The translations under genes were made by a program, and so were the position numbers. Shown here piece after piece: positions 46,801 through 54,733 of a stretch of DNA of 64,000 nt. Each line of letters opens with the position of its first letter. Position 1 is the first letter of the stretch. Location: assembly GCA_013407085.1 (NCBI GenBank), contig JACCGJ010023492.1, positions 1 through 64,000 on the forward strand, given 5' to 3'. This DNA comes from Atriophallophorus winterbourni (Eukaryota > Platyhelminthes > Trematoda > Plagiorchiida > Microphallidae). The notes under the pieces were generated by a model. The model did no database searches. It had not been told where the DNA came from and saw nothing but the letters and a program-made list of their open reading frames with translations.

Positions 46801-47716
46801 CAAAAAGCACGACGTCTGCGCGACTCATGTGGTTCGGAAAACGTTCAAACAGACCGATCGCTGTTTTACACATTGAAAACCACAATATTTGGTTTAAAAA
46901 CAGAATTTCTCACGGATCTGCGCCAATTGATCAAACTGCTCGGTCGTTTTGAAGCTGCCAGCCAAAGTGCCCGAATCACTCATTCCATCACAGATTCGGG
47001 TCCGTGGTCGAATTGGATGAAGGAGCATCAAACGTGGAATGCATTGGTGGACAATTCGATGAAACAACTCGCAGAATTTGTGGCTCAACTGGAATCAAGC
47101 TCACCTCAGCAATTGAAACAATGCGGGTCGAAGGATGTGGAATTTCTTCGAGCTGAATCGGAAATTGCGTCGCGCTTGTTAGTGGATATATCCACTATAC
47201 GTGATCGAATGTGGACTCATCTGCTTCACCCACTTCTGTGTGGGATTCGTATGGTGAGCAGTGAAAATGAGAAATTCTCTGCCACCGTGAATAACGCTTT
47301 GTTGCAATTAGAAGACTACTTTGGTCATCTTTTCGATACTGCCAATCAGACTTGGGGCAACGCAAAAACTAAAGAAACTTCTCATAGTGATTATTTGGTG
47401 AGTCTCTTCTAGCATGTTATTCTTCGATTTTTCCTATTCCCCTACACTCGCTTATTCATACATTCTGTCGTTTTAGCTTGTGGGCGATTCTGATTCATAC
47501 AAAGTGAATGCGTACGCTATTGATATTTGGAATCGTACAAGGGATCGTCTAAGTGGTCATGATCCGTTGCTCGAAACTGTGCCATCTGATGAGAGTGCTG
47601 CCGAATGTGAACAACGAGTACTTGGCGTTTCCGAACAAGTGGACGCAGCAATCCGTGCCGCTGTGGATACGGAGCACTTGGCTTTAATGTACGAGGGTTG
47701 GACAGCTTGGGTTTGA
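22401..47716 (+). CDS. SMG1: serine/threonine-protein kinase SMG1 (PI3K-related kinase of nonsense-mediated decay)
   Basis: SMG1 phosphorylates UPF1 in nonsense-mediated mRNA decay, together with SMG8 and SMG9. Exons by splice sites and phase: 22401-25855, 25910-~26063, 28205-28594, 31172-32063, 34355-34618, 35724-36080, 36163-36409, 36556-36975, 38594-38811, 40117-40401, 40796-44411, 44995-45124, 46522-47397, 47477-47716. They total about 3,850 codons, close to animal SMG1 (about 3,660). Order: N-terminal helical region, FAT-like repeats, kinase (41146-42010: LLKGLEDLRLD, GLGDRHLDNLL, HIDYNVCF), a long helical insert, then a FATC ending YEGWTAWV and a stop. The insert between kinase and FATC is typical of SMG1 and not of ATM, ATR or mTOR. 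Two problems: a one-base frame change near 40837-40868, and no phase-correct link between the second and third exons. The start may lie in the ankyrin exons at 20177. Confidence 0.95.
25910..26063 (+). CDS. SMG1: SMG1 exon (3' end uncertain)
   Basis: Acceptor TTCTAG|T after a 54-nt intron restores the frame (GAT GAG CTT TGT: DELCLSLSMPKHNALFQSTW...). The frame stays open to a stop at 26079. Possible donors are GCT|GTGCAT (26064) or CAT|GTGATA (26070), both phase 0, which do not match the phase of the next exon I can see. Confidence 0.7.
26256..26563 (+). repeat. R1 SINE-like repeat, copy 2
   Basis: Full-length copy with an internal duplication: a second (TATG)n tract at about 26380-26395 re-enters the repeat at the CCCAGGCCTAGACAGATATG segment. 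Ends with GATTGCACATCCGTGCA. Confidence 0.75.
27773..27880 (+). repeat. R1 repeat, degenerate copy
   Basis: Shares AGTCAGGTTGCGCAGGTCCT, GACAGATAGA and AATCAGCATAGCACTG with the R1 consensus at the right spacing, with many differences. Confidence 0.5.
28205..28594 (+). CDS. SMG1: SMG1 exon: FAT-type helical repeats
   Basis: Acceptor TTCTCAG|G and donor AACAG|GTACTT. Encodes PFGWLTGIAYLASGQLDDAVVQLRQFISKW and NYAIQVLLQCYLDHGDYESA, a TPR-like pattern typical of FAT domains. Ends in phase 2 and joins correctly to the exon at 31172 (N-R-W-S-N). Confidence 0.88.
29420..29520 (-). repeat. R1 repeat, partial copy
   Basis: Inverted half copy: GGGCAACCTGACAGTATCCT to CTTGTGCTTTCA. The unit GGCAACCTGACA is doubled at its start. 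Confidence 0.7.
29676..29764 (+). repeat. R1 repeat, partial copy
   Basis: Forward half copy from (TATG)n-AAAGCACAAGCC to TACTGTCAGGTTGCC, about 160 bp from the inverted half copy at 29420. Confidence 0.7.
30174..30415 (-). repeat. R1 SINE-like repeat, full copy
   Basis: Inverted full copy from TGCACGGATGTGCAATCG to a (CATAC)n tail at 30395-30412; the best-preserved copy in the window. Confidence 0.8.
30476..30925 (+). repeat. R2 interspersed repeat, full copy
   Basis: Repeat of about 430 bp starting at CATCTCCTCCTGGATAATGA and ending around CATGCAGGCCAGAAGC. It is repeated at 34880-35192 and, inverted, at 52399-52827, with long shared blocks such as GAGTTGCCAGAAAGAGGTGG and GGAATTTGGGTA. 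No terminal inverted repeats and no coding capacity that I recognise. Confidence 0.78.
31172..32063 (+). CDS. SMG1: SMG1 exon: FAT domain
   Basis: Acceptor CTTTCAG|G and donor CCG|GTCAGT. 892 nt, phase 2 in, phase 0 out. Mostly helical sequence with a Ser-rich stretch (SNQTSSSDSLSTLV...SSSMLSSSSAG), probably an exposed loop. Confidence 0.87.
32455..32575 (-). repeat. R1 repeat, degenerate partial copy
   Basis: Shares TGTCTAGACCTG, AACCTGACA..ATCTTAGCC and GCGGCACTTTGCCTGGATCA with R1 in inverted orientation. Confidence 0.65.
32998..33228 (-). repeat. R1 SINE-like repeat, full copy
   Basis: Inverted copy from AATGTGCAATCGTGCAG to CTTGTGCTTTCATACATAC. Immediately followed by another inverted copy. 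Confidence 0.78.
33229..33447 (-). repeat. R1 SINE-like repeat, tandem second copy
   Basis: Begins where the previous copy's (ATAC) tail ends, with ACACGAATGTGCACTACTTC. It includes CTAGTGAGCTGCATGCGAAA and TTGGGCAACCTGACAGTATC and ends at GCTTGTGATTTCATACG. More diverged than its neighbour. Confidence 0.72.
34355..34618 (+). CDS. SMG1: SMG1 exon: FAT domain
   Basis: Acceptor GTTCAG|CTAATG and donor TTA|GTAGGT. 88 codons in phase 0, including WLRMADWCFARGQSLV, which resembles the 'xWxxLAxWCxxxG' repeat motif of PIKK FAT domains. Confidence 0.88.
34880..35192 (+). repeat. R2 interspersed repeat, 3'-truncated copy
   Basis: Starts at TTTGTGTGAATATCTCCTCC and follows the R2 sequence to CTCCCAGGCTA, after which homology stops. 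Lies in an SMG1 intron. Confidence 0.76.
35724..36080 (+). CDS. SMG1: SMG1 exon: FAT domain
   Basis: Acceptor TATTCAG|GTTGGA and donor TTG|GTGTGT; 119 codons, phase 0 at both ends. Moderately conserved helical sequence (ALLQPSERESACLLLQQL, LSRFLAALACFRVSD). Confidence 0.87.
36163..36409 (+). CDS. SMG1: SMG1 exon: FAT domain
   Basis: Acceptor TTTTAG|TTCCCA and donor TCAG|GTACTT; encodes HAQDELLPQIARDLHELISL and SAAQAYATFLTVAGQYYTDG. Phase 0 in, phase 1 out; the upstream intron is 82 nt. Confidence 0.88.
36556..36975 (+). CDS. SMG1: SMG1 exon: conserved FAT segment
   Basis: Acceptor TTTTAG|CAACA and donor GTTG|GTGAGT. Encodes ATLKLLDLFSAPARSLRNLI ... WEACLQQVLVRLNLPDPSIR...LLSRL, the segment of SMG1 that in animals reads ATLRLLRLL ... 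PQLFSRLNHPEVYVR. This is strong family evidence independent of the kinase domain. Confidence 0.92.
37260..37930 (+). mobile_element. RTE-like LINE fragment, RT C-terminus (SMG1 intron)
   Basis: Reads DRFTYLGSCINNSSSLDDEV, then LLKGRVYTATFRAVLLHGFE, then (frame changed) IRSLQVFDNRCHRN, LCWFGHVFRMPDPRLPKR and SKVGAPRLPGLSPRDQ...WRSC. These are the C-terminal landmarks of the RTE-type RT often misannotated in flukes as craniofacial development protein 2. Several stops; dead copy, same strand as SMG1, between exons 36556-36975 and 38594-38811. Confidence 0.82.
38594..38811 (+). CDS. SMG1: SMG1 exon: end of FAT domain
   Basis: Acceptor GTATCAG|GT and donor AAG|GTTAGA. Encodes SELQRCTLLWEELWCGVLLQ, matching the WDELWLGVLLQ segment before the SMG1 kinase. 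Phase 1 in, phase 0 out. It sits between two RTE LINE tails, one in each flanking intron. Confidence 0.92.
38945..39420 (+). mobile_element. RTE-like LINE fragment, RT C-terminus (next SMG1 intron)
   Basis: Reads LPKGRVYHTFGGATLL, VFNTRCIPKITRIRCQHRV and then SFARLGHVLRMVHHRLPYHA with stops: the same region of an RTE RT as at 37260-37930 but a more diverged copy. It follows exon 38594-38811. Confidence 0.75.
39421..40116. other. SMG1 intron sequence, nothing recognised
   Basis: No repeat family or open frame that I recognise beyond the RTE tail just upstream. Confidence 0.4.
40117..40401 (+). CDS. SMG1: SMG1 exon before the kinase domain
   Basis: Acceptor TTTCCAG|GTTAAT and donor CCG|GTATGT; 95 codons. 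Contains PQTPHEEWFQRKFAP, the counterpart of the conserved AETPHEKWFQ element of SMG1. Confidence 0.92.
40796..44411 (+). CDS. SMG1: SMG1 exon: PI3/PI4-kinase domain and long C-terminal insert
   Basis: A 3,616-nt exon. After the acceptor at 40795 the frame reads ILNELHETLSNPSDP but meets a stop at 40868; the conserved frame (PLLAIKQVIHQIQ...) begins one base out of step, open from 40837. The kinase core follows: RPKRLLF, the ATP-binding Lys in LLKGLEDL (41221-41223), VPRPGELFHSRL, catalytic GDRHLDN (Asp 41752-41754), metal-binding Asp in HIDYN (41809-41811), and RVPFRLT. From about 42100 to 44411 the sequence is a long helical insert of the SMG1 type. Donor ATCAG|GTCAGT, phase 2. Confidence 0.93.
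44995..45124 (+). CDS. SMG1: SMG1 exon: C-terminal insert
   Basis: Acceptor CTTGTAG|T and donor AAA|GTGAGT. Encodes KCLQLVTRLQEALLERTTAE, a helical segment; phase 2 in, phase 0 out, matching both neighbours. Confidence 0.85.
45183..45325 (-). repeat. R1 repeat, partial copy
   Basis: Inverted partial copy from GCTGGAGTCTCACTACCATT to GGGCTTGTGCTTTCATAC; lies in the intron downstream of the 44995-45124 exon. Confidence 0.75.
45685..45915 (+). repeat. R1 repeat, diverged full copy
   Basis: Forward copy: GTATGTATGATG, AGCCTGATCCAGACAAACTG, GCCCAGGCCAAGACAGATAT and CACAGAAGCACTGCACG in the expected order. Confidence 0.68.
46522..47397 (+). CDS. SMG1: SMG1 exon: C-terminal insert
   Basis: Acceptor TTTTTAG|GCTAAA and donor TTG|GTGAGT. 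292 codons in phase 0: helical, polar sequence including WSNWMKEHQTWNALVDNSMK, similar in position to the 'EYKSWQDNIQ' segment of animal SMG1. Confidence 0.9.
47477..47716 (+). CDS. SMG1: SMG1 last exon: FATC domain
   Basis: Acceptor TTTTAG|CTTGTG after a 79-nt intron. Encodes NAYAIDIWNRTRDRLSGHD, then VSEQVDAAIRAAVDTEHLAL and MYEGWTAWV before TGA at 47714-47716. The terminal YEGWTAWV is the diagnostic end of SMG1 proteins. Confidence 0.96.
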   Translation, partial: LVGDSDSYKVNAYAIDIWNRTRDRLSGHDPLLETVPSDESAAECEQRVLGVSEQVDAAIRAAVDTEHLALMYEGWTAWV

Positions 47717-50700
47717 CTGTATTAAGCCTGACTGAGGGTGCCCCTCGCTCATTCGCTCTCTTTCCCCATGTGTGTCCCTTCTGGTGTTTATCACACAAGT
47801 GGGCAAATTTGTCACGCGCGCAGTCGGGAATCGCCGCCATGTTGTGGACGTTTTTCGTGAATGGTGATGCATACCCGCTTGTGTTAACTACTCTGTCTCT
47901 CGAATTCTCTGTACGGAATTACACTGTGCTACTTCATGGATGGCTCGCGACACAAATTGAATTGAATTGCTGTGCTCCTATGCACCATGCCTTGTGTTGG
48001 CCCAGCTTGCTGGCGCATTTACAAAACTGTTGAATCCGTTTGGGTGGTGACAATTTTCTGCACGAAAATATTTTTAATGTTTGAAACCAACAAATTGTGT
48101 TATCCTGATTCTATAACTTTTGAACCTTGTTTATTTCTATTCTCGGTATTCCATCCCGATTCTATTTTCCTGGGATTGACAATATTGGGTGAGTTGTTAT
48201 CTATCATACATTTTCTACCTTTTCTTCACCCGCTACGTAGAGTTTTGTGCGTTACACGTCCGTCTTGTCGGTCCAGTTTTTTCTTAACGTTCAGGGATAT
48301 GCTTCCCTTCAGAATGTTACGGTAACCAGCTTTCTTTTCCCCCACGTGTGATTTCACCGTGCTGTCACAGACTGACGGTATCTTAGCTCACGCAGAGTTT
48401 TTACTGTGCGGAACTTTACCAGGCTTGTGATTTCATACGTCATACATTGTTTTCACCACCGCCTGCGTGTGCTGTCGATTCGTCTGTTTCTTGAACGCTT
48501 ACACGTCATTTTAGGGCTTAGCATGTTCTGTAGACTCTAGTTTGGTTCTTCTCCCTTCGTCCCTGGTAAACATAAGTTTTGGGTGCCTCACTTCGTTTTC
48601 TACTAATATTCCTCTTCGTGAGTTAATCATCGTATGTGTACGCCACATCGACGTTTTCGCAATGATTCATATGCAGCTAATGATTTTACATGCAAATGAA
48701 TGCACCGTAATTTCATTAACGACGAAAACTTACTTTACTTCTAACTTCACTACTACTGATATTATAGTAGCACTACGTGACGGCAACGTCTTACAAAAAA
48801 CCATTTCTCGATTATAGGGTGTCTATCAGTTTTCAATCTTTGGTGGTTTACATGCGTCGATTGATAACCCGACGATCGATTGGCGTTCATTTTAGCTCCT
48901 CATTTATTTATTCCCTGCGAACATTTACTCTGCCACAATGTTCACCTCGTCATTCATCACCGTTTGTTTGGTTTCTACCTTCTCATCGTTTGTGAGATAT
49001 GGCTAGCACTCATTACTTCCCAGTTTTCGCGTTATGTCCAAAGTGATTCATCGTAGCTGATTCTTTTCACGTTGTAAGATTAATGCCGATAGCATCCATG
49101 TCACATTTAAAACGATATTGTACTGCAGTTGCTTTCTGCCCAAACGTCGACTCTAATTTTAACTCTGTATAGCTTATCCTTGGGCATATAACCCTCTTGC
49201 ATTCTGTGGACGCTTCAAAATTTGGGAGTACCGGAATTTATTCCATTTACGTCACATTGAGCGCGCATCGGTTTAAGTGAGAGGTTTTCCGCCCTTGCTC
49301 GTGCTTTTCGCTGTTGTGTATCACGTTTCACTACCTTACGCTATGGCATTTACTGTAAACGAATTGTTCGTAATCTGCCTGCAGTTGCCTTAGCCACTAA
49401 GCGTATAGCCTGGTTTTATCATTGTATCTTTACAATTTTGTAAAATAGCTTAGGTTATGTTTTATTTTCGTAAGCAAATGCCTTTGGTTTTGCATTTTGT
49501 CCTCTCGTACATTTGATGATTCCGAAGCTCTTGGAATCCTTCCTGATATTCTTCTGTGCAGATATTCTTATAAGCAGCCCAGGCTCCTCTCTTTTGTGCT
49601 AGCCATTTCTCACTTCTGATCCGGGTTACAAACCCGTGTTACATTACACGATTTCTCGTCGGTTTTCGTATTCCTATTATTTATAAACGCACTCTAACGT
49701 AAATCGAGGTCCATGCAAACGAACTTTCTAACTTAAACCGTCGAAGATGGATGTGTTTATGTATTGACGGCTATTTATCCCTAAGAGTTCTGTCCAGTTT
49801 CTCCGTCTTTTGGCATTGCAACATTATTCTAAGGTGAGCACTGGTTGGTCCTTTTTCCCGAATAGTGCGCTGGATTGTGTATTCTTTGCCAAGGTTTGTT
49901 CAGATACTAAAATTAGCTCAAAACAAGCTAGTTGGCTGCGGAACTTATATTCACTATGGTCGTATTGTAGTGCGAGGTTGATAAACCTCTCCAATTTTAC
50001 TTCCAAAGACTGTGTGAAATAGTCTTAGTTTTGTATATAAGCTTTGATGCTCTGATTTAGTGGTTAACTAGGTTGTACTAGTGATGCACATTCCCAGTCA
50101 ACTTTGACCGAAGGAAGCCAACAAGACCTGACACCTGAGTGGTACTCGCCTAAAACTGAGATGCAGGAACTCTTTGTTGCACACCTGTCTCAATATTTCA
50201 TTAAAAATCATTCAAGTATTGTGGTTATACATTTTTGTCTCACTGTTTTGTAAGTGAATTCGCAACACTGGTAGTACCCTGTTATATTGCATAGAAATCC
50301 GCTGATTTATTTTCCCGTTAAAACTCCCACCTTTTCCCATCTAATTTACAGGCTTTGATCGCGTTTTATTTATTGGCCATCTCCCCTTTCCTGTTGCATT
50401 CGTTTGTTCTGCATTACTGTACCTTCCTCGTTTCTGTTGTGTCGCTCCATTCACTCGTACATTGTTGTACAACTTTTGCCCTAATTCGTGTTTGTCTTCA
50501 TTCCGCTGTTGTTCACATCATGTTCCACTTGGAAATACAAATTTAACAGATGCTTACACACCTGAGCTATTTTACGTTGTGCAACGAATTGTTTGCATAC
50601 ATACGTTGTTACGAGTAGAAATGATGTTATCAGCTGAGATACAATTCCTATGATGCTTCTGAACTGAATGTAACATTGCGGTTTCGAAGAGGGGTCAACT

Positions 50701-50929
50701 TTATTTTCATATGTAAATGCATGGTAAACATTGAACATGTGTACGGGGGGCGAAATGTCACACGAGAAAGGGTACACCCTTGAATCACGGGTCACCGCAT
50801 TTGTGAATGTGTACCAACACTGCTGCACTTCCAGCGATAATTGAATAGGTGTTTCGGATGAAAACTGGGAAAGACGATAAAGTAAGCTCAAGACTGTGGA
50901 GCCACATTTGTTGATTTTTACATATCAAA
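47717..50929. other. intergenic/3' flank of SMG1, no recognised gene
   Basis: Apart from the degenerate R1 copy at 48355-48445, I recognise nothing. A 136-codon open frame on the minus strand (50481-50891) has no family I know, and no poly(A) signal could be assigned with confidence. Confidence 0.45.
48355..48445 (-). repeat. R1 repeat, degenerate partial copy
   Basis: Shares CTGACGGTATCTTAGCTCACG and CCAGGCTTGTGATTTCATAC with inverted R1. It lies about 640 bp beyond the SMG1 stop codon and is the last R1 copy seen. Confidence 0.55.
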
Positions 50930-51130
50930 ATTCCAACATCTTCCTCTTTTGTGTGGCACTTTCTAGATTTGGTTTGAACACCCGAGAGCGTAGGCGCATA
51001 CGAGGTGACCTGATATTAACCCACTTAGGCACCTGTCTGTAATACATGCAAGCCTCTCAACGCAAAGTCCTAATCCCACTATTCCGCCCTTACCATTGCC
51101 AACACGTAATCATCCCGTTTTATTTTTTAT
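50930..51130 (+). repeat. short LINE RT C-terminal remnant
   Basis: Reads FGLNTRERRRIRGDLILTHL, the RR(I/L)RGDLIL element seen near the C-terminus of the family 3 LINE RTs here, followed by stops. Confidence 0.5.
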
Positions 51131-51729
51131 GAAACACATCAAAAATGGTCATCGTCATGTCACTAGATTTTCAAACAAAATGGGTAGCTTTTAAGTAGAT
51201 TAATCTTTAGTTTGTAACTGTTTGTACCGCCATTTGTACACCCTCTGATAAGTTTGTCGGAAATGCATTTTTCACCATTCCATTACATTTGCTGAATTAT
51301 TTTACTCTTCCTAAACAAGGCGTGCTAGAACAGTTTTAATAAAGCCATTTCAGTGATTGCTTTTTCACGACTTTCCTGCGACAATTCCGAAGATTACTAT
51401 TATACGCCGCTTTTATCGATTTAACGAAAAAGTCCACCCGCGTTAGCGGTGAGGGTCTTTTTAATATGCTTGATCTTAGGCTGCATTCCAGAACTGTTTA
51501 CACTCGTTGACTTTTTAATCTGGCCAGGAGGGTTCAGCACGTTTTTAAGGTTGCACACCAAAGACCTTGAAAATTTGTTTAGGAGACAAACAAGGATGTG
51601 TTCTTGCTTGTTCTTTTGTTTTCTTTACTCTACCGCTAACACATGTATTTAGGACCAGAGCATAAATTACATACGTACACACGCGGTATACTGGCAAGTT
51701 TTACTAACTGAACCGTTTGAGAACACAAA

Positions 51730-53040
51730 TCAAGTTATGAGAAGTGCTTATTCACAGTCTGCTGTTCGCAGACGATGCAATCAGCATTGCGCACTCTCAA
51801 TAGCAGTTAAAATGACTGATAATTACTTTTGGTTGGCAAACATTGACCTGGTTGAAAATCAGCATGTGCGTTACCCATGTTTTGAGACAGTGGATTGTAT
51901 CGCCTCCATGTATCACTGCTGAAAGTTGTTGGTTTGAATTAGTACATCATTGCACATATCGTGATGCAACTATTACGGAAAACTCTCAAAAGCGACAGAT
52001 TAATAAGCGGATTAGCCGTGCATTTTCTATGTTGTCCCGATTGAACTCCCGTGTCTGGTTCCTCTCTGAAGGTAGAGAAACCTGGACCATCCACGCACGA
52101 CATGAACGGAAGTTGAAAGCTTTTCATTGACGGAAAATCCGCCGCAAGCTTAACATATTATTGATGAACAGCATACAATAGGCAGAAGTCGTTTCTAAAG
52201 AGTGCCCACTAAACTATAACAGCGCAGCTTACGCTAAGTGTCATATGCGCAATGGGAAACGGTTCCATTTTAAAATATCTATTTCAGGGAGAGTTGAGCT
52301 TGGAGTACTACAAATACGTTTGCGAAAGTGATGTGAATGCTATTGACCTTGATTCTATGGGTTTTGAAAAACTTGCTCTTGTTCACCCACTTTGGAGGCT
52401 TCTGGTCTGCACGAGTGGCTCCGCAAGCCCGGCGGAACTGCTTTTACCAACAGGAGAAGGGGCGAGTGACTGGCGCCTGAAAACCAGTTTGCTTGGGGCA
52501 GATGGAGCTCGTTAGCCTGGGTGGGCATTTCATCTAAGAGAAGGAAAACATTGATTTTAAACCCGCTGCCTTACGGGATAGCCGATCGCGGGAAAGGCTT
52601 CGGGAGAAAACCCTGAGGAAAATCTGGAGCAGAGTCTCGTAGACGGTTAGTTTATGCACACCACCTCTTTCTGGCAACTCTCTGCTACCATGCAGGTCGT
52701 ACTTGGCTAGAGAAGCTGACTCGAACAAACGCCGAGTGGTGCTGGGGACGCCGCTTTGTACCCAAATTCCCAACAATCTTCATTGAAGCCGACTCCTCCT
52801 CCAGGAGGAGATAGTCGCACACACAAAACTTTGTGAAGCGTCATCTTCATGCTGAGGAAGAGCAGATACTGCTTTCGGCTATTAAACGTAGTTCACGGAG
52901 AGCGTGCAATTGCTGCCGTTCAGCAGACTAGTTTTGAAGTCGCGGGGAACAATTTTCTTCCTGAATTGGACTGTTTAGTCATTCATGTAGCACGAAATCG
53001 TCTTGCGCCTGCTGTGTGCAACCATTGTCGTTGTTGACCG
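51730..53040 (+). mobile_element. RTE-like LINE remnant with nested R2 insertion
   Basis: Pieces in the right order for one element: RT motif C at 51759-51803 (SLLFADDAISIAHSQ), RQINKRISRAFSML and GRETWTIHARHERKLKAFH at 51990-52130, then KYVCESDVNAIDLDSMGFEK LALVHPLW at 52310-52395. After an interruption (R2, 52399-52827) come CVKRHLHAEEEQILLS and the Cys-containing tail to about 53040. The last parts align with the C-terminal frame at 61480-61800. Internal deletions lie between the blocks; not functional. Confidence 0.75.
52399..52827 (-). repeat. R2 interspersed repeat, inverted copy nested in an RTE LINE
   Basis: Inverted copy of the 30476-30925 repeat. Its left edge lies after GGAGG (52394-52398) and its right edge just before ACTTTGTGAAGCG (52828). 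The flanking RTE sequence is collinear across it, so the R2 element inserted into the LINE. No clear target-site duplication is visible. Confidence 0.78.
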
Positions 53041-54151
53041 AAGCAGCTTAACAACATTGCTATTGTACAGCTCTTTGCTTTTCTATGATTAATCTTGGAG
53101 TCATCTTTTATCGAACGTTGGACTATTTATCCTTTGAGGAATGATGTGTCATTTTAGTATCATACATGATGTTTGGCACCAGTATATTGTTAGTTTGTTA
53201 ACTTCAGGATAACAGCCAGACATTTATCTAGTTACGATTCAGCTAGGTGTTACATTGATCCATGTCATATACCTTTACCGAAAATTTAATCTAACCATAT
53301 AATTCTTACAAATAATACTGTTTGTTCAATTTTTATACCAAACATACCACAGTCCTTGAAAAAAAGCGTTCTGCCTACTGTACAATCTACAGTTTGTGTT
53401 ACTGGCTAACTTTACCAGTAGAATTACGGTGATTCATTAGTTCATGCCATTGATTTGACTATATTTCTGCAATTAAATTTGGTCGGAATTTCTGTGTATT
53501 CAAATGTAACAAGATTCCCATTGTTATATCCAGTCGGATGCTAAATATTTGTTTGTACGGTACTTTGTTCTCCGATGGCTGAACTCCACATATTGTATAA
53601 AAACACCATGCTGATACATGAAACGGACAAGACGTAGACCGCCTGTCGCGCCGTCGCTTGAGGGACGTGCTTACGTTTGCCAGCCAATATTTTGCTTTAA
53701 ATACCATGAATTTAAACTCGCGATTCGGGTTTTAACTAAAACACTGCGAAACGACACCCATATCTACAATATTGATGATTAATTCATTTTTCAAAACCAA
53801 TAGCACAAAATGAATGTGCAAACGAATTTTGATGCAAAATTCATATGCGCGCGTCTTGCCTACCACGTAAACATTTTAAGCTTTTAAAGTCGAACATTAA
53901 CCTTTCGATTTTCTAGTTGAAGGACAACGCCAGACTACAAACCCAGACATGACAAGTATTTAATGTTTCGTTATACATATATTATTCTATTCAAAATGAA
54001 CTTGATGTTGGTTGTTTACATATTGTGAAGTTCAATAAGTTAGATCGCTTGTAGAATCGTTGCCACCTTAGTGGTAACCATGATCGACATATCGTGTTAT
54101 GCAGCGTTTTGACTACTCAAAATATACAAGTAATATGATGTTTTCACAAAA
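53041..54151. other. intergenic, 3' flank of the receptor gene
   Basis: AT-rich; no gene recognised. An 82-codon open frame on the minus strand (53459-53707) has no recognisable family. Confidence 0.45.
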
Positions 54152-54733
54152 TTACGGACGAAACTCTTCTGGTAATTCGAGTTCTATGCTTCTGGGAACC
54201 GACACGATGACAGCAATACCAATTGTTGTGATATAAAGGAAAAAGAACAACCGGTCCAGGACGATTGCCAGAGTACGCCATTCAATTGCCACCAGGTTTT
54301 TCCTCCTGGCTTCCTTCTGACGGTTAACAAACATCTTCACGTAACGCTTCACCTCACGTACATTTCGTTCTACTTCTGCTGTAGGATTGCTGAGATCTGC
54401 ATGCTTAGAATTTCCAACGTTGCAGTCGATTGCATGTTGTAACTTGCCGATTTTCTTTCTATCCCCGGGCATATCCGAGTTATTAGTTTCGTGTGGATAC
54501 ATAGTTCCGGCGTATGCGGTCGGCCCCCAAGCACGTATGTCTGGCTTGACGTAAGGTTGAGCAGTTTTGGATTGTCTATCAATTTCCTCCCTATATTTTG
54601 ATCCACCGTGTTTGTATTTACTTTCCAGTAAATTGATTTTTTGCGGAGCTTGTTTCTTCTTAATCTGCGTACGTGATGGTCTATTTACTCCAGGATCGAC
54701 AAACATCAGTCGTCCGATTCCTTCAATTACAAA
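54152..54733 (-). CDS. receptor last exon: cytoplasmic loop and TM4
   Basis: Acceptor TTATTTAG|TTTGTA, phase 0. Starts FVIEGIGRLMFVDPG (loop start after TM3), then a basic, probably disordered loop, an amphipathic helix (VKRYVKMFVNRQKEARR), EWRTLAIVLDRLFFFLYITT (TM4) and a short tail ending EEFRP and stop at 54152. Confidence 0.92.
   Translation of the reverse strand, partial: FVIEGIGRLMFVDPGVNRPSRTQIKKKQAPQKINLLESKYKHGGSKYREEIDRQSKTAQPYVKPDIRAWGPTAYAGTMYPHETNNSDMPGDRKKIGKLQHAIDCNVGNSKHADLSNPTAEVERNVREVKRYVKMFVNRQKEARRKNLVAIEWRTLAIVLDRLFFFLYITTIGIAVIVSVPRSIELELPEEFRP

Noticed and set aside
50481..50891. 136-codon open frame on the minus strand downstream of SMG1
   Set aside because: No recognisable domain or supported gene structure; composition does not differ from surrounding noncoding DNA.
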